64,000 bases of DNA from Parvularcula dongshanensis (GCF_014199615.1 NZ_JACHOB010000001.1:1054001-1118000); one strand, 5' to 3'; positions 8,445-18,972 are shown, counted from the stretch's first letter. Notes: generated by a model from the letters alone, not told the origin. Made by a program: numbers and translations.

Positions 8445-8707
8445 ACGGAAGCTTACAGGCCGCAAGGGTCCGGTAACGACCGGATCCGAACGTTCGGTAG
8501 AAGCAAGCGGCGCGTAGCGGGGCACGGAGCGATTTCCGAGCAGGAACAGACGCTGTTTCTTAATGACGGCTTACTGTAGTTGAATCAGTTCAATTCGAAT
8601 AAAACTGTCCACTAAACCAAGAAAAACTTGTCCCCGTGTAGGTTGTGTCTCGTAAGATGGGACATCCGGAGAGGGTGGTCCGGAACAACCAGGGCAAGGG
8701 CAAAAAC
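8445..8707 (+). promoter_or_regulatory. Intergenic control region with palindromes upstream of the DnaA-like gene
   Basis: Two inverted repeats follow the antiporter operon: TCCGGT-AACG-ACCGGA at 8469-8484 and the perfect palindrome CCGAACGTTCGG at 8486-8497. Next comes an unusually AT-rich stretch (about 8551-8640). It contains TTAA-N7-TTAC at 8560-8574, one base off the TTAA-N7-TTAA pattern of the alphaproteobacterial regulator CtrA, and TTGAA-N4-TTCAA at 8580-8593. The AT-rich part probably carries the promoter of the gene at 8708. Assignments to specific regulators are inference. Confidence 0.45.
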
Positions 8708-9127
8708 ATGACGTTGGAGAGTAGCGGCGCAGGCGCGCCGCAAGACTGGTTCGCGTTCACCGCGAGACGACTGGTCGCAGCGGAGTTTCGCATCGCGGAG
8801 AGCGCGTTGGCCTCGGCGAGCCGGGCCAAGCAGGAGGTCGCCTTCGCGCGGCAGGTGGCGATGTACCTCGCCCATGTCTGCTATCAGCTGACCTATCAGG
8901 AGGTCGCGGACGCGTTCGGCCGGGAGCGGACGACAGTGTCGCATGCCTGTGCCGTCGTCGAAGACGCGCGGGACGAAGGAAACAGGCTCGACGAGCGCCT
9001 CTGCAAACTCGAGGAGCGGCTGCGGGCCCTCGCGAAGCTTCGTACGGGCTGGCCGACCGCGATGCCGCCGAGCGAAGCCAGAAGCGGCGTCATCCCTTTC
9101 TCAGGTCCAACCGGGCGCGAACGCTGA
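8708..9127 (+). CDS. Stand-alone DnaA domain IV-like DNA-binding protein
   Basis: A 139-residue protein whose centre (about residues 48-88) resembles the DNA-binding domain IV of the replication initiator DnaA: RQVAMYLAHVCYQLTYQEVADAFGR, here cited as RQVAMYLAH, then RERTTVSHAC. The Thr-Thr and His of the DnaA-box-reading motif are kept, but the usual Asp-His before TT is Glu-Arg. There is no AAA+ ATPase domain, so it cannot initiate replication alone; it could bind DnaA-box-like sites as a regulator. I chose ATG 8708 near an AGGGCAAGGG purine run. Its 3' end overlaps gluQ by 38 bases tail to tail. Confidence 0.75.
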   Translation: MTLESSGAGAPQDWFAFTARRLVAAEFRIAESALASASRAKQEVAFARQVAMYLAHVCYQLTYQEVADAFGRERTTVSHACAVVEDARDEGNRLDERLCKLEERLRALAKLRTGWPTAMPPSEARSGVIPFSGPTGRER

Positions 9128-9938
9128 GAGGCGTCTCGCCGGCGTCCGCCAGGCTGCGCAGTGTCTTCGACCTGTCCCGCTTCGCGAGCCGCCGCCCCCC
9201 TTCGTCAGTGACGAGGGGGTGGTGCCGGTAGGTGGGCGGGGCGGAACCGAAGAGGGCGTAGAGGAGAACGTGAAGGTCGGCCGCTTCCTTCAGGTCCTCG
9301 CCGCGAATGACGTCCGTCACGCCGGTCGCGATGTCGTCCGTGACCGAGGCGAGGTGATAGCTCGTACCGACATCCTTCCGGGCAAGGACGACATCGCCGT
9401 GACGGGCCGGATCGGCAGCGCGCGTATGCCGGGCGCCGTCCACGATCTCCGTGACAGGAAGCACGCCCATGGCCGCGACCGCTGCGTCCATGTCGAGGCG
9501 CCAGGCGAACGGCTCGTTCGCTTCGAGCCGGGCGGTCTCCTCGGCGGGCGGCAGGGGCGCCCCCTTGAACGCGGACGCAGGACCGTGCGGCGCCGACATC
9601 GCTTCGGCGACTTCCGCACGCGTAAGGAAGCAGCGGTAGACGAGGCCGCGGTCCCGCAGGGCTTCGAGCCCGTCGCGATAAGCAGCCATCCTCTCCGATT
9701 GGCGCAGCAAGGGCGCGTCCCAGCTCAAACCGAGCCAAGCGAGGTCCTCGTAGATCGCCTCTTCGAACTCGGGACGGCACCGGCCCCGGTCGATATCCTC
9801 GATCCGCAGAAGGAACCGTCCGCCATGCGCTCGTGCCGCGTCGTGGTTCAGGATCGCCGAGTAGGCATGGCCCAAATGCAGGAGTCCGGTCGGGGAGGGG
9901 GCGAAGCGGGTCACGATCATAGGAGCGCGAGCCGACAT
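9090..9938 (-). CDS. gluQ: Glutamyl-Q tRNA(Asp) synthetase
   Basis: A 282-residue paralog of the catalytic domain of glutamyl-tRNA synthetase, lacking the anticodon-binding domain. It attaches glutamate to queuosine at position 34 of tRNA-Asp. The class I signature appears as RFAPSPTGLLHLGHA near the N-terminus, and the KMSKS equivalent is RLAKRDRSK near the C-terminus. The zinc-binding cysteines found in some homologs are not obvious. The start at 9938 gives MSARAPM; a second Met seven residues in is also possible. The 3' end overlaps the DnaA-like gene. Confidence 0.9.
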   Translation of the reverse strand: MSARAPMIVTRFAPSPTGLLHLGHAYSAILNHDAARAHGGRFLLRIEDIDRGRCRPEFEEAIYEDLAWLGLSWDAPLLRQSERMAAYRDGLEALRDRGLVYRCFLTRAEVAEAMSAPHGPASAFKGAPLPPAEETARLEANEPFAWRLDMDAAVAAMGVLPVTEIVDGARHTRAADPARHGDVVLARKDVGTSYHLASVTDDIATGVTDVIRGEDLKEAADLHVLLYALFGSAPPTYRHHPLVTDEGGRRLAKRDRSKTLRSLADAGETPLSVRARLDLRKG

Positions 9939-9980
9939 GGCCTTGGCATTGCAACGATCCCGTCAGCACGGAGGCCGTTC

Positions 9981-10433
9981 ATGTTCGAGAAGACCGTCAT
10001 CCGCCAGGGCAAGTCGAAGCTCATGGTAAGTTTGTGCCTGACCGATGGGCGTCAGGTCGAGGGCGAGGTGTTCGTCTGTCCAGGCGAACGCCTGTCCGAC
10101 CTCCTCAACGATTCGCGCGCCTTCGTGCCTGTCGAAAGTCCAGAGGGCGAGATCGAGGTCGTGGCGAAGCAGGCGATCCTGTCCGCCCGCCTGATGGCGC
10201 AGGAGCCCGTCGAGGTTCGGGATCCCTACGGCCTGCTGCGCGTCGAACGAACCGCGACCGATTCCGAGATCCGCACCGCCTGGATGGAGAAGGTCAAAGC
10301 GAGCCATCCGGACAGGCTGGCCAGCCTCGGCATGGACGAATCGGTGGTCTACGCCGCGCGCAAGGTCTGCCAGCGCATAAACGGCGCTTACGACGACATC
10401 ATTCGCCAGCGACGGGGCAGCGCGGCGGCCTAG
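9981..10433 (+). CDS. J-domain protein with N-terminal DUF6812-like region
   Basis: A 150-residue protein. Residues 1-70 form a small beta-rich region resembling DUF6812, and residues 78-145 form a J domain with the catalytic HPD tripeptide in ASHPDRLASLG and a helix-IV region NGAYDDIIRQRR. J domains stimulate the ATPase of Hsp70 (DnaK), so this is probably a specialised co-chaperone. ATG 9981 is preceded by GGAGG at 9970-9974 with ideal spacing. It shares its stop with tldD at CTAG 10430-10433. Confidence 0.82.
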   Translation: MFEKTVIRQGKSKLMVSLCLTDGRQVEGEVFVCPGERLSDLLNDSRAFVPVESPEGEIEVVAKQAILSARLMAQEPVEVRDPYGLLRVERTATDSEIRTAWMEKVKASHPDRLASLGMDESVVYAARKVCQRINGAYDDIIRQRRGSAAA

Positions 10434-11845
10434 CCGCCCGCGCCGCCGACCGTGATGCGGTCGATCTTGCAGCTCGGCTGGCCGACGCCGACGGGCACAC
10501 CCTGGCCGGCCTTGCCGCAGACCCCGATGCCGGGGTCGAGGTCGAAGTCGTTTCCAATCATCGAGATGCGGCGCATGACGGTCGGCCCGTCGCCGATCAG
10601 GGCGACGTTCTTGAGCGGCTCGCCGACCTTCCCGTTCCGGACGCGGTAGGCCTCGGTGCAGTTGAAGACGAACTTGCCGCTCGTGATGTCGACCTGACCG
10701 CCCGAGAAGTTCACGGCGTAGATGCCGTCCTTGACGCTGCCGATCAGGTCGGCGCGGCTGTGCTCGCCGCCGGTCATGAAGGTGTTGGTCATGCGCGGCA
10801 TCGGGGCGTGGGCGAAGCTTTCGCGTCGTCCATTGCCGGTCGGCGCGACGCCCATAAGGCGGGCGTTGAGCCTGTCCTGCATGAAGCCGACGAGGCGGCC
10901 GTCCTCGATCAGGGTCGTGCGCGAGGTCGGGGTGCCTTCGTCGTCGACGGTAAGGGAGCCCCGGCGCCCTTCGAGCGTTCCGTCGTCGACGACGGTGACG
11001 CCGTCCGCCGCGACCTTCTCGCCGAGGAGTCCGGCGAAGGCGGACGTCTTCTTGCGGTTGAAATCACCTTCGAGGCCGTGACCGACCGCTTCGTGCAGGA
11101 GCACGCCGGTCCAGCCGGAGCCGAGCACGACTTCCATCTCGCCGGCGGGGGCGGGGACGGCTTCGAGGTTCACGAGCGCCATGCGCAGCGCCTCGTCGAT
11201 CTGGGCCTGCCAGAAGCGAGGATCGATGAGGCGGGTGTAGGTCTCCCGGCCGCCGGCGCCGGCCGAGCCCGATTCCTGCCGATCGCCTTCGCCCGCCGTG
11301 ACCGCGACGTTGAGGCGCACGAGGGGGCGGACATCGCGGACGATCTGACCGCCGGGGCGGACGATCTCGACCGTGACGTGCTCGCCGGAGAGGCTCGCCG
11401 ACACCTGCCGGACGCGCGGGTCGAGGTCCCGCGCATAAGCGTCGATGTCCTGCAGAAGCCGAATCTTCTTGTCGAAGGCGAGGCCGTCTAGCGGGTTGTC
11501 GGCGGTGTAGAGCGACGTGTTCGTGCGAGCCGGTCCGCCCGCGAGCGTGCCGCCCTGGCCGGTGCGAACGGCCTGGACCGAGGCGGCGGCGCGCTTGAGC
11601 GCGGCCTCAGAAAGCTCCGACGCGTGCGCGTAGGCCGTCGTCTCGCCGAGGACGGCACGCAGGCCGAAGCCCTGCGAGACGTCGTAGCTCGCCGTCTTCA
11701 AGCGTCCGTCGTCGAAGACGAAGGCTTCGGACTGGCTGTGCTCTAAGTAGAGCTCGCCGTCGTCGGCGCCGGAGAGGGCGTCGTCGACGACGCCTTGGGT
11801 CCGGACGGCGTCGAGGTCGGTTCTGTCGAAGAAGAGAGAGGCCAT
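10430..11845 (-). CDS. tldD: TldD metalloprotease
   Basis: A 471-residue cytosolic zinc metallopeptidase subunit. With TldE/PmbA it degrades unfolded peptides and processes some ribosomal peptides such as microcin B17. The metal site HEAVGHGLEGD fits the family motif HExxxH, and the glycine-rich C-terminal region with SMIGNDFDLDPGIGVCGK is characteristic. No partner pmbA is seen nearby. The gene converges on the J-domain gene, and both stop within the same CTAG tetramer. Confidence 0.95.
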   Translation of the reverse strand: MASLFFDRTDLDAVRTQGVVDDALSGADDGELYLEHSQSEAFVFDDGRLKTASYDVSQGFGLRAVLGETTAYAHASELSEAALKRAAASVQAVRTGQGGTLAGGPARTNTSLYTADNPLDGLAFDKKIRLLQDIDAYARDLDPRVRQVSASLSGEHVTVEIVRPGGQIVRDVRPLVRLNVAVTAGEGDRQESGSAGAGGRETYTRLIDPRFWQAQIDEALRMALVNLEAVPAPAGEMEVVLGSGWTGVLLHEAVGHGLEGDFNRKKTSAFAGLLGEKVAADGVTVVDDGTLEGRRGSLTVDDEGTPTSRTTLIEDGRLVGFMQDRLNARLMGVAPTGNGRRESFAHAPMPRMTNTFMTGGEHSRADLIGSVKDGIYAVNFSGGQVDITSGKFVFNCTEAYRVRNGKVGEPLKNVALIGDGPTVMRRISMIGNDFDLDPGIGVCGKAGQGVPVGVGQPSCKIDRITVGGAGG

Positions 11846-11894
11846 GCCCGCAAGTTAGGGTCGGCGGGCCGGGGAGGATAGGGGCCTTCTCGCC

Positions 11895-12392
11895 TCAGCT
11901 CGTGACGGCGCGGTCGAACACGACCTCCCGTTCGATGTAAGGCCTTTCGAGCTGACGCAGGCGTTCGAGCGCGACCTCGTTATCGGGGTCGAGCTTCAGA
12001 GCGCGAGCGTAGTCGGCGCGGGCGAGCCCTTCGAGGTCGAGGTCCGGGCCGGACGCCATCTCCCAAGCGAGGCCCCGGTTGATAAAGACCCGAGCGGTCT
12101 TCATGCCGAAGCCGTCGATCGCGAGCGTGAAGTCGTCCGCCGCGGCCCGGTAGTCACCGAGGCGAAACCGGACGACGCCCCGGTTCACGACCGAAGCGCC
12201 AAGGTTGCCGCGAATGTTCGCTTGGCTCGCGACCGCACGGTCGCAGTCCCTCACCGCATCCTCGTCCGGCATCGTGTCGACCGCGTGCAGGTAGCACCGC
12301 CTCGCCCAGTCCTCCCCGGCGAGGAGGGTGATGCCGGGACCGTCCGTCCGCGGTCCCGCCATGGCGGCCAACGCCAAGACCAACGCGATCAT
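11895..12392 (-). CDS. Exported TPR-repeat protein
   Basis: A 165-residue secreted protein. It starts with a short signal peptide (MIALVLALAAMAG), followed by a region with two Cys (ARRCYLHA and VRDCDRA) and three TPR-like helical hairpins from about residue 60, including NRGVVRFRLGDYRAAADDF and YARALKLDPDNE. I prefer the start at 12392, which has GGGAGG six bases upstream, over an in-frame ATG at 12425. TPR arrays mediate protein contacts; the partner is unknown. Confidence 0.75.
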   Translation of the reverse strand: MIALVLALAAMAGPRTDGPGITLLAGEDWARRCYLHAVDTMPDEDAVRDCDRAVASQANIRGNLGASVVNRGVVRFRLGDYRAAADDFTLAIDGFGMKTARVFINRGLAWEMASGPDLDLEGLARADYARALKLDPDNEVALERLRQLERPYIEREVVFDRAVTS

Positions 12393-12545
12393 CGCAACCT
12401 CCCATGTGATTATTGTTTGCGACAATCATACTCCCGAACCCCGGAAACGACAAACGGTCCGCGTTTGAGGCGCCGGTGTTGATGCGACCATTTTTCCGGC
12501 CCATAAGCGGCGACATCCAGGCAGCCACGGACCTATAAGCCGCCC

Positions 12546-13835
12546 ATGACCGCGCGAACCCTTCTACCCGTTCTAGGCCTCCTGCTGGCGGGCTTCCTAT
12601 TCACGCCGCAGGCCCTCGCGCAGGAGCAGGAGGGTGCCGCTACCGCGACGAGCGAGACGGCCGACGACGTCGGCCCCGCCGACGAGGTATCGCAGGCGGT
12701 CGCCAAGGTCGCGCAGGCAACCGGCGTCGAGGTTTCGACCGAGGCGAACCTGCCCGACCCCACCGGGACGGGCATGCGGGAAGCCGTCACGCCGATCGCG
12801 AACGAGATCCACGCCTTCTACGAGTTCATCCTCCTGCCGATGAAGCTCCTGATCAGCTTCTTCGTGCTCGGCCTGATCATCTGGGTGCTCGTCCGCTACA
12901 ACAAGGTCGCCAATCCGATCCCGCGCCGGTTCAGCCACAACACGCTGGTCGAGGTCGCCTGGACCCTCGTGCCCGTGCTGATCCTCCTGATCATCGCGCT
13001 CCCCTCCTTCGACCTTCTCTACCTCGAAGACACCATGCCGGACGGGCAGAAGGTGGTCGCCGAGCCGGGACAGCGCACGGTCACGGTCGCCAACGACTTC
13101 CCCGACTCCCGCCTGATCGAGACCAACCGGCATATCGAAGTCGCGGCCGTGAACGTCGAGAGCGGCGAGCGCCGGCTTCTCGAGACGGACGAGTACGAAG
13201 TCGAAGGCTTCGGCGAGCCCGAGCTTACCGTGACGCTCGCCGGCGCCTTGCCGCAGACCGAACGTCTCGAGGTCATCGGCGGACGCAGCCGGGTGGGCCG
13301 TAAGCCGATCCTGGGCCTCTTCGGCGCCGACGAATCGCAGATCGTCCCGGCCCCGAGCATGACGATCAAAGCGACGGGTTATCAGTGGGGCTGGAACTAC
13401 TCCTACCCCGACTTCGGCGAGTTCGAGTTCGACGCGCTGATCGCACCGCCGGACGCGGTGCCCTCCGAGCTGTACCGGTTCGCCGCGACCAACGACGTGG
13501 TCGTTCCGGCCGGCGAGACCGTGCGGGTCATCACGACCGGCCGCGACGTCATCCACTCCTGGGCGATGCCGTCCTTCGGCGTGAAGATCGACGCCATTCC
13601 GGGGCGCCTCAACGAGACCTGGTTCTACACCGAGGAACTGGGCACCTACTACGGCCAGTGCTCCGAGATCTGCGGCAAGGACCACGCGTTCATGCCGATC
13701 GCTGTGCGCGTCGTCTCCCGGCCCGAGTTCGAAGCCTGGGTCGACGAGCAGCGCGACTTCAACGGTCTCGAGCCGCTCTTCCAGAATCAAGACCAACTCG
13801 CCGCGGCCGCGCCCGCTACGACCGACCTCAACTAA
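12546..13835 (+). CDS. ctaC: Cytochrome c oxidase subunit II with extended periplasmic domain
   Basis: Subunit II of an aa3-type oxidase, which receives electrons from cytochrome c. It has a signal peptide (cleavage after ALA near residue 25), helices at about 97-117 and 139-158, and a periplasmic cupredoxin domain. The CuA ligands are H337 (DVIHSW), C372, E374, C376, H380 and M383 in GQCSEICGKDHAFM. At 429 residues it is much longer than the usual 270-310. About 105 extra residues (163-270) sit between helix 2 and the KATGYQWGWNYSYPD segment. The gene is followed after 12 bases by ctaD. Confidence 0.95.
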   Translation: MTARTLLPVLGLLLAGFLFTPQALAQEQEGAATATSETADDVGPADEVSQAVAKVAQATGVEVSTEANLPDPTGTGMREAVTPIANEIHAFYEFILLPMKLLISFFVLGLIIWVLVRYNKVANPIPRRFSHNTLVEVAWTLVPVLILLIIALPSFDLLYLEDTMPDGQKVVAEPGQRTVTVANDFPDSRLIETNRHIEVAAVNVESGERRLLETDEYEVEGFGEPELTVTLAGALPQTERLEVIGGRSRVGRKPILGLFGADESQIVPAPSMTIKATGYQWGWNYSYPDFGEFEFDALIAPPDAVPSELYRFAATNDVVVPAGETVRVITTGRDVIHSWAMPSFGVKIDAIPGRLNETWFYTEELGTYYGQCSEICGKDHAFMPIAVRVVSRPEFEAWVDEQRDFNGLEPLFQNQDQLAAAAPATTDLN

Positions 13836-15620
<1,785 letters not shown>

Positions 15621-15643
15621 CCGGTCGATCACCGAACGAACGG

Positions 15644-15668
15644 AAGGGGCGCTTCGGGCGCCCCTTTC
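15644..15668 (+). terminator. Rho-independent terminator after ctaD
   Basis: Stem GGGGCGC / GCGCCCC with a TTCGG loop (15646-15664), extended by AA/TT pairs and followed by TTTCTGTT. It lies 24 bases after the ctaD stop and just before ctaB, so some transcription must read through or ctaB has its own promoter. Confidence 0.8.
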
Positions 15669-15683
15669 TGTTAGAGGCAGCGG

Positions 15684-16628
15684 ATGAACACGAGCGAGCC
15701 GAAGAGCTACAGTCCTGCCGGGCCGCAGACGCCGTTGATGTCCTTATCGACGCCGGGCGACTACTTCGCGCTTCTCAAGCCGCGGGTGATGAGCCTCGTC
15801 GTCTTCACGGCGCTCGTCGGCATGGTCGCGGCGCCCGGGCCCGTCCCGTCCTGGCCGCTCGCGCTTCTCTCCCTGCTCGCGATCGCGGTCGGGGCAGGAG
15901 CGTCGGGCGCCCTCAACATGTGGTGGGACGCGGACATCGACGCCGTCATGAGCCGGACCAAGAACCGGCCAATCCCCTCCGGGCGGGTGCCGCGCGCCGA
16001 GGCGGCAGCGTTCGGCGGCTTCCTCGCGCTCTTGTCGGTCTGGGTGCTGGCGCTCTCGGGACGCGGCTATCTGGGCGCGGGCCTTCTCGCCTTCACGATC
16101 TTCTTCTACGCCGTGATCTACTCGATGGGCCTCAAGCGCCGAACGCCGCAGAACATCGTCATCGGCGGCGCGGCGGGCGCGTTGCCGCCGGTCGTCGGCT
16201 GGGCGGCCGTCACGGGGGACGCCCCGCTCGCGGCATGGCTCCTCTTCGCGATCATCTTCGTCTGGACGCCGCCGCACTTCTGGGCGCTGAACCTTCTGAA
16301 GGCGGGCGACTATGAAGCCGCCGGCATCCCGATGATGCCGAACGTCCGCGGCGCGCCGCATACGCGCGGCCTCATCTGGTGGTACTCGGTCCTGCTCGCG
16401 CCGCTCGCGGTCCTTCCTGTCCTGACGCCCGCGGCCGGATGGCTCTACGGCGTCATCGCCGCCGGCGCCGGGGCGGAGTTTCTGCGCCGGGCCTGGGCCG
16501 TGCGGCGACGCGAGGACGAGGCGGGACAGAACGCCGCCTGCCGATCGCTCTTCGGCTACTCTATCTTCTACCTGTTCGGGCTGTTCGCAGCCCTTCTGAT
16601 CGAACATTGGCTGGGACTGCATGGCTGA
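15684..16628 (+). CDS. ctaB: Protoheme IX farnesyltransferase (heme O synthase)
   Basis: A 314-residue UbiA-family prenyltransferase that adds a farnesyl group to heme B, giving the heme O needed for heme A and the aa3 oxidase. The first Asp-rich motif is [19 protein letters not shown], cited here as [15 protein letters not shown], and the second includes [12 protein letters not shown]. It has about nine helices. RBS-like AGAGG lies shortly before ATG 15684. Its stop overlaps the small CoxF-like gene by 8 bases. Confidence 0.95.
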   Translation: MNTSEPKSYSPAGPQTPLMSLSTPGDYFALLKPRVMSLVVFTALVGMVAAPGPVPSWPLALLSLLAIAVGAGASGALNMWWDADIDAVMSRTKNRPIPSGRVPRAEAAAFGGFLALLSVWVLALSGRGYLGAGLLAFTIFFYAVIYSMGLKRRTPQNIVIGGAAGALPPVVGWAAVTGDAPLAAWLLFAIIFVWTPPHFWALNLLKAGDYEAAGIPMMPNVRGAPHTRGLIWWYSVLLAPLAVLPVLTPAAGWLYGVIAAGAGAEFLRRAWAVRRREDEAGQNAACRSLFGYSIFYLFGLFAALLIEHWLGLHG

Positions 16629-16821
16629 ACAGCACGACTACGCCCGCGAGGGTCTTCCGACCGGCGAGGTCTACGAGCCGACGCCCGAGGAGCAGCGGGC
16701 GCGCAGCAAACGCAACGTCGCCGTCGCGCTCGGCGTCGTCGGGTTCTGCGTGCTCGTCTTCGCCATCACCGTGCTGCGCCTGGCGCAGAGCATCGAAGCC
16801 GGCCGGCTGGCGGGGCAGTGA
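16621..16821 (+). CDS. Small CoxF-like single-helix protein
   Basis: A 66-residue protein with one transmembrane helix at about 34-55 and a charged N-terminal segment. Alphaproteobacterial oxidase clusters commonly carry such a small gene between ctaB and ctaG, sometimes named CoxF, with a presumed but unproven assembly role. It overlaps ctaB by 8 bases and ctaG by one base, so it is certainly in the operon. Function is inferred from context only. Confidence 0.75.
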   Translation: MAEQHDYAREGLPTGEVYEPTPEEQRARSKRNVAVALGVVGFCVLVFAITVLRLAQSIEAGRLAGQ

Positions 16822-17372
16822 TGACGTCGAACGGACGCGTCGTCCTGATCGTCTGCACCGCCATCGCGGGCATGACCGGCCTCGTGGCGGCCGCGCCGAG
16901 CCTCTACAACACGTTCTGCCGCGTGACCGGCTTCGACGGCACGACGCAGCGGGCGGACGCAGGATCGGACCGCGTCCTCGACCGCAAGGTCACAGTCCGG
17001 TTCGACGGCACGGTCGCCCCCGGCCTGCCGTGGTCGTTCAAGCCGGAGCAGGTCAGCCAGACCCTCCACGTCGGCGAGACGGCCATGGCCTACTTCGCGG
17101 CGACGAACAGCTCGGACACGCCGGTCGTCGGGACGGCGACCTTCAACGTCCAGCCGGCGAAGGCGGGGCTCTACTTCATGAAGGTGCAGTGCTTCTGCTT
17201 CACCGAGCAGCGCCTCGAGCCGGGGCAGAGCGTGTCGATGCCGGTGACCTACTTCATCGATCCGTCGATCGCCGACGACGACAACCTCGACGATGTCCGC
17301 GAGATCACCCTGAGCTACACCTTCTACAGGAACGAAGACGCCGAGGCTAAGCTCGTCGCCTCCGGCGACTAG
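16821..17372 (+). CDS. ctaG: Cytochrome c oxidase copper chaperone CtaG (Cox11)
   Basis: A 183-residue membrane-anchored protein that delivers copper to the CuB site of subunit I. An N-terminal helix (about 7-26) is followed by an immunoglobulin-like periplasmic domain. Copper-binding C124 and C126 are in the CFCF motif, with a third Cys at 33. I start it at ATG 16821, overlapping the previous stop by one base; GTG 16818 is also possible. It shares CTAG at 17369-17372 with sufE as mutual stop codons. No ctaE (subunit III) follows, which is unusual. Confidence 0.93.
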   Translation: MTSNGRVVLIVCTAIAGMTGLVAAAPSLYNTFCRVTGFDGTTQRADAGSDRVLDRKVTVRFDGTVAPGLPWSFKPEQVSQTLHVGETAMAYFAATNSSDTPVVGTATFNVQPAKAGLYFMKVQCFCFTEQRLEPGQSVSMPVTYFIDPSIADDDNLDDVREITLSYTFYRNEDAEAKLVASGD

Positions 17373-17776
17373 CGACCCTCGGCCTTGAGCCTCTTGATCA
17401 TGCTCGCAACGCCGTTCGAGCGTTGCGGCGTGATGTGGTCCTGAAGGTCGAGCTCGCGCAGCTTCTCCTCCGCATCGAGGGCCGAGACCTCCTCGCGCGT
17501 CCTGCCGGAAAAGAGCGAGATCATCAGGGCGACGAGGCCCTTGACGATCGCCGCGTCGCTGTCGCCGCGCACCTGCAACCGGTCGTCGGCTTCGTCGACG
17601 GCGAGCCAGACCTGGCTCGCGCAGCCTCTGACCTTGTGCGTGTCGTCGTGAAGCTCGGCGGGGAGGGGTTCGAGGCGCCGCCCGAGGTCGATCAGGTAGC
17701 GATACTTCTCGTCCCAATCGTCGATGAAGGCGAAGTCCGCCGCGATGTCGTCGAAGGAGGGGGTACCGGGTTCCAT
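17369..17776 (-). CDS. sufE: SufE-family cysteine desulfuration protein
   Basis: A 135-residue cytosolic sulfur acceptor. It takes persulfide from the cysteine desulfurase SufS and passes it to the Fe-S scaffold. The active Cys is C52 in VRGCASQVW, the SufE hallmark, and the C-terminal ITPQRSNGVASMI is also conserved. Other suf genes are not in the window. It converges on ctaG and ends within the same CTAG. Confidence 0.95.
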   Translation of the reverse strand: MEPGTPSFDDIAADFAFIDDWDEKYRYLIDLGRRLEPLPAELHDDTHKVRGCASQVWLAVDEADDRLQVRGDSDAAIVKGLVALMISLFSGRTREEVSALDAEEKLRELDLQDHITPQRSNGVASMIKRLKAEGR

Positions 17777-17822
17777 GCCCGGCAGGTAGCGGCGGGACGG
17801 GCCCGCCGCTAGCCGGGGAGGG

Positions 17823-18794
17823 TCACTCTTTGATGCGGCCCGCGTTCGCGACCCAGCCGACGCAGTAGCTCACGTCGTTGAGCGCGTGCTCGCCGAGGCA
17901 GAAGGCCTCTTCGTAGGGCGTGCGCGTCGCGGCGATGCACTGGTCGAGGTTCAGCTTCGCGTTCACGAGGCACTTATCGGACGTCTTGTTGTCGGCGTAG
18001 AGGTCGAGGTGCTCGGCCGTCAGGTCGTTCGTCGCGTAGCGCGCGGCGAGAACGAGCGCCTTTGTCATCAGGACGCCGGTCCGGTCCGCCTCGGAGGGCG
18101 GGGTCGTATCCACCGACCACATCGGCGTCCAGGTCGCGTCCCCGGCGAGGTTCGGACGGAAGGTGCCGGCCTTGGTCTGCGCCCGGGTCGAAACGGCCAT
18201 GGACGGGTGAGCGCGGGTCTTCGCGTAGGCGAGGGCACTGGCGACGCGTTGCGAGCCGTTGGCCGGAATCTTCTGCTTCGCCCAGCCGAAGGCCTGCATC
18301 TGGTAGGCGTCATCGATGAACTTGTCGCCGAGCGCGTTGATCTTGGTCGCGTCGCGCGCGGCGACGGCGCGGATCGCCGCGATGGCTTCTTCCGAGCCTT
18401 CCATGTTCCGCACGACGGCGGGGTTGTCGCGCAGCTCCTTCAGGAAGGCTTCGCGTTTCTTGGGCTTGTTGGTGCGCTGCTCGATCGCTTCGGCGAAGCT
18501 CGGCGTGTCGGCCGCGACCAGGGCGGCATAGGCGACCCAGCCACGGGCGAGCGCTTCCGGATCGAAGGAAGCCAGGCGGTTGTGCGCTTCGCGCATGCCC
18601 TTGGCGTCCTTCACCGGCGAGCTGCCGATGTAGTCGATGTCCGTGCGCAGGAAGACGTAGTCGGACGCCGTCCTCTCGAGCAGAGAGGAGGCCTCCTGCG
18701 CCGATGCCGTCGGCACCACGGCCTCGCCAGCCGACGCGAATCCCACGATGGCGGCGAGACCGATCGCGCCGCAGATACCTGCCTTCACACCCAT
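17823..18794 (-). CDS. Exported protein of unknown function with C-terminal Cys cluster
   Basis: A 323-residue protein I do not recognise. It has a signal peptide (residues 1 to about 33, ending in ASA) and an alpha-helical body. Four Cys near the C-terminus (DKCLVN, DQCIAA, AFCLGE, SYCVGW) could form two disulfides in the periplasm. I chose ATG 18794 because GGAGGG lies 4-5 bases upstream; an in-frame ATG at 18836 has no such site. It is transcribed divergently from the kinase at 19002 across a spacer with strong inverted repeats. Confidence 0.75.
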   Translation of the reverse strand: MGVKAGICGAIGLAAIVGFASAGEAVVPTASAQEASSLLERTASDYVFLRTDIDYIGSSPVKDAKGMREAHNRLASFDPEALARGWVAYAALVAADTPSFAEAIEQRTNKPKKREAFLKELRDNPAVVRNMEGSEEAIAAIRAVAARDATKINALGDKFIDDAYQMQAFGWAKQKIPANGSQRVASALAYAKTRAHPSMAVSTRAQTKAGTFRPNLAGDATWTPMWSVDTTPPSEADRTGVLMTKALVLAARYATNDLTAEHLDLYADNKTSDKCLVNAKLNLDQCIAATRTPYEEAFCLGEHALNDVSYCVGWVANAGRIKE

Positions 18795-18863
18795 TCTACC
18801 CTCCGAGAAAGCTTCTCGATCCAGTCGTTTCGCCATGATGGACCTGCCCTTCCCATGCTATCA

Positions 18864-18904
18864 CGGTCACTTCATCCTGAGGTCCCGAAACGGGACAGTG
18901 ACCG
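18864..18904. repeat. Nested inverted repeats in a divergent promoter region
   Basis: The outer arms CGGTCACT (18864-18871) and AGTGACCG (18897-18904) are perfect complements. The inner arms GTCCCG (18882-18887) and CGGGAC (18891-18896) flank an AAA loop. The inner hairpin abuts the right outer arm, and a 10-base bulge lies on the left. It could be an operator or a cruciform/RNA hairpin between the two divergent genes. Confidence 0.6.
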
Positions 18905-18972
18905 ATAATTTAGCTCTCGCCGTGCCGCCCTCAGCCCAGTCGGCGACCCTGCCGGCTCTGCCTTCAGCTTCC

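Noticed and set aside
8551-8640. AT-rich stretch next to a DnaA-like gene considered as a replication origin.
   Set aside because: I see no cluster of DnaA boxes (TTATNCACA) nor typical origin neighbours, so a promoter is the simpler reading.
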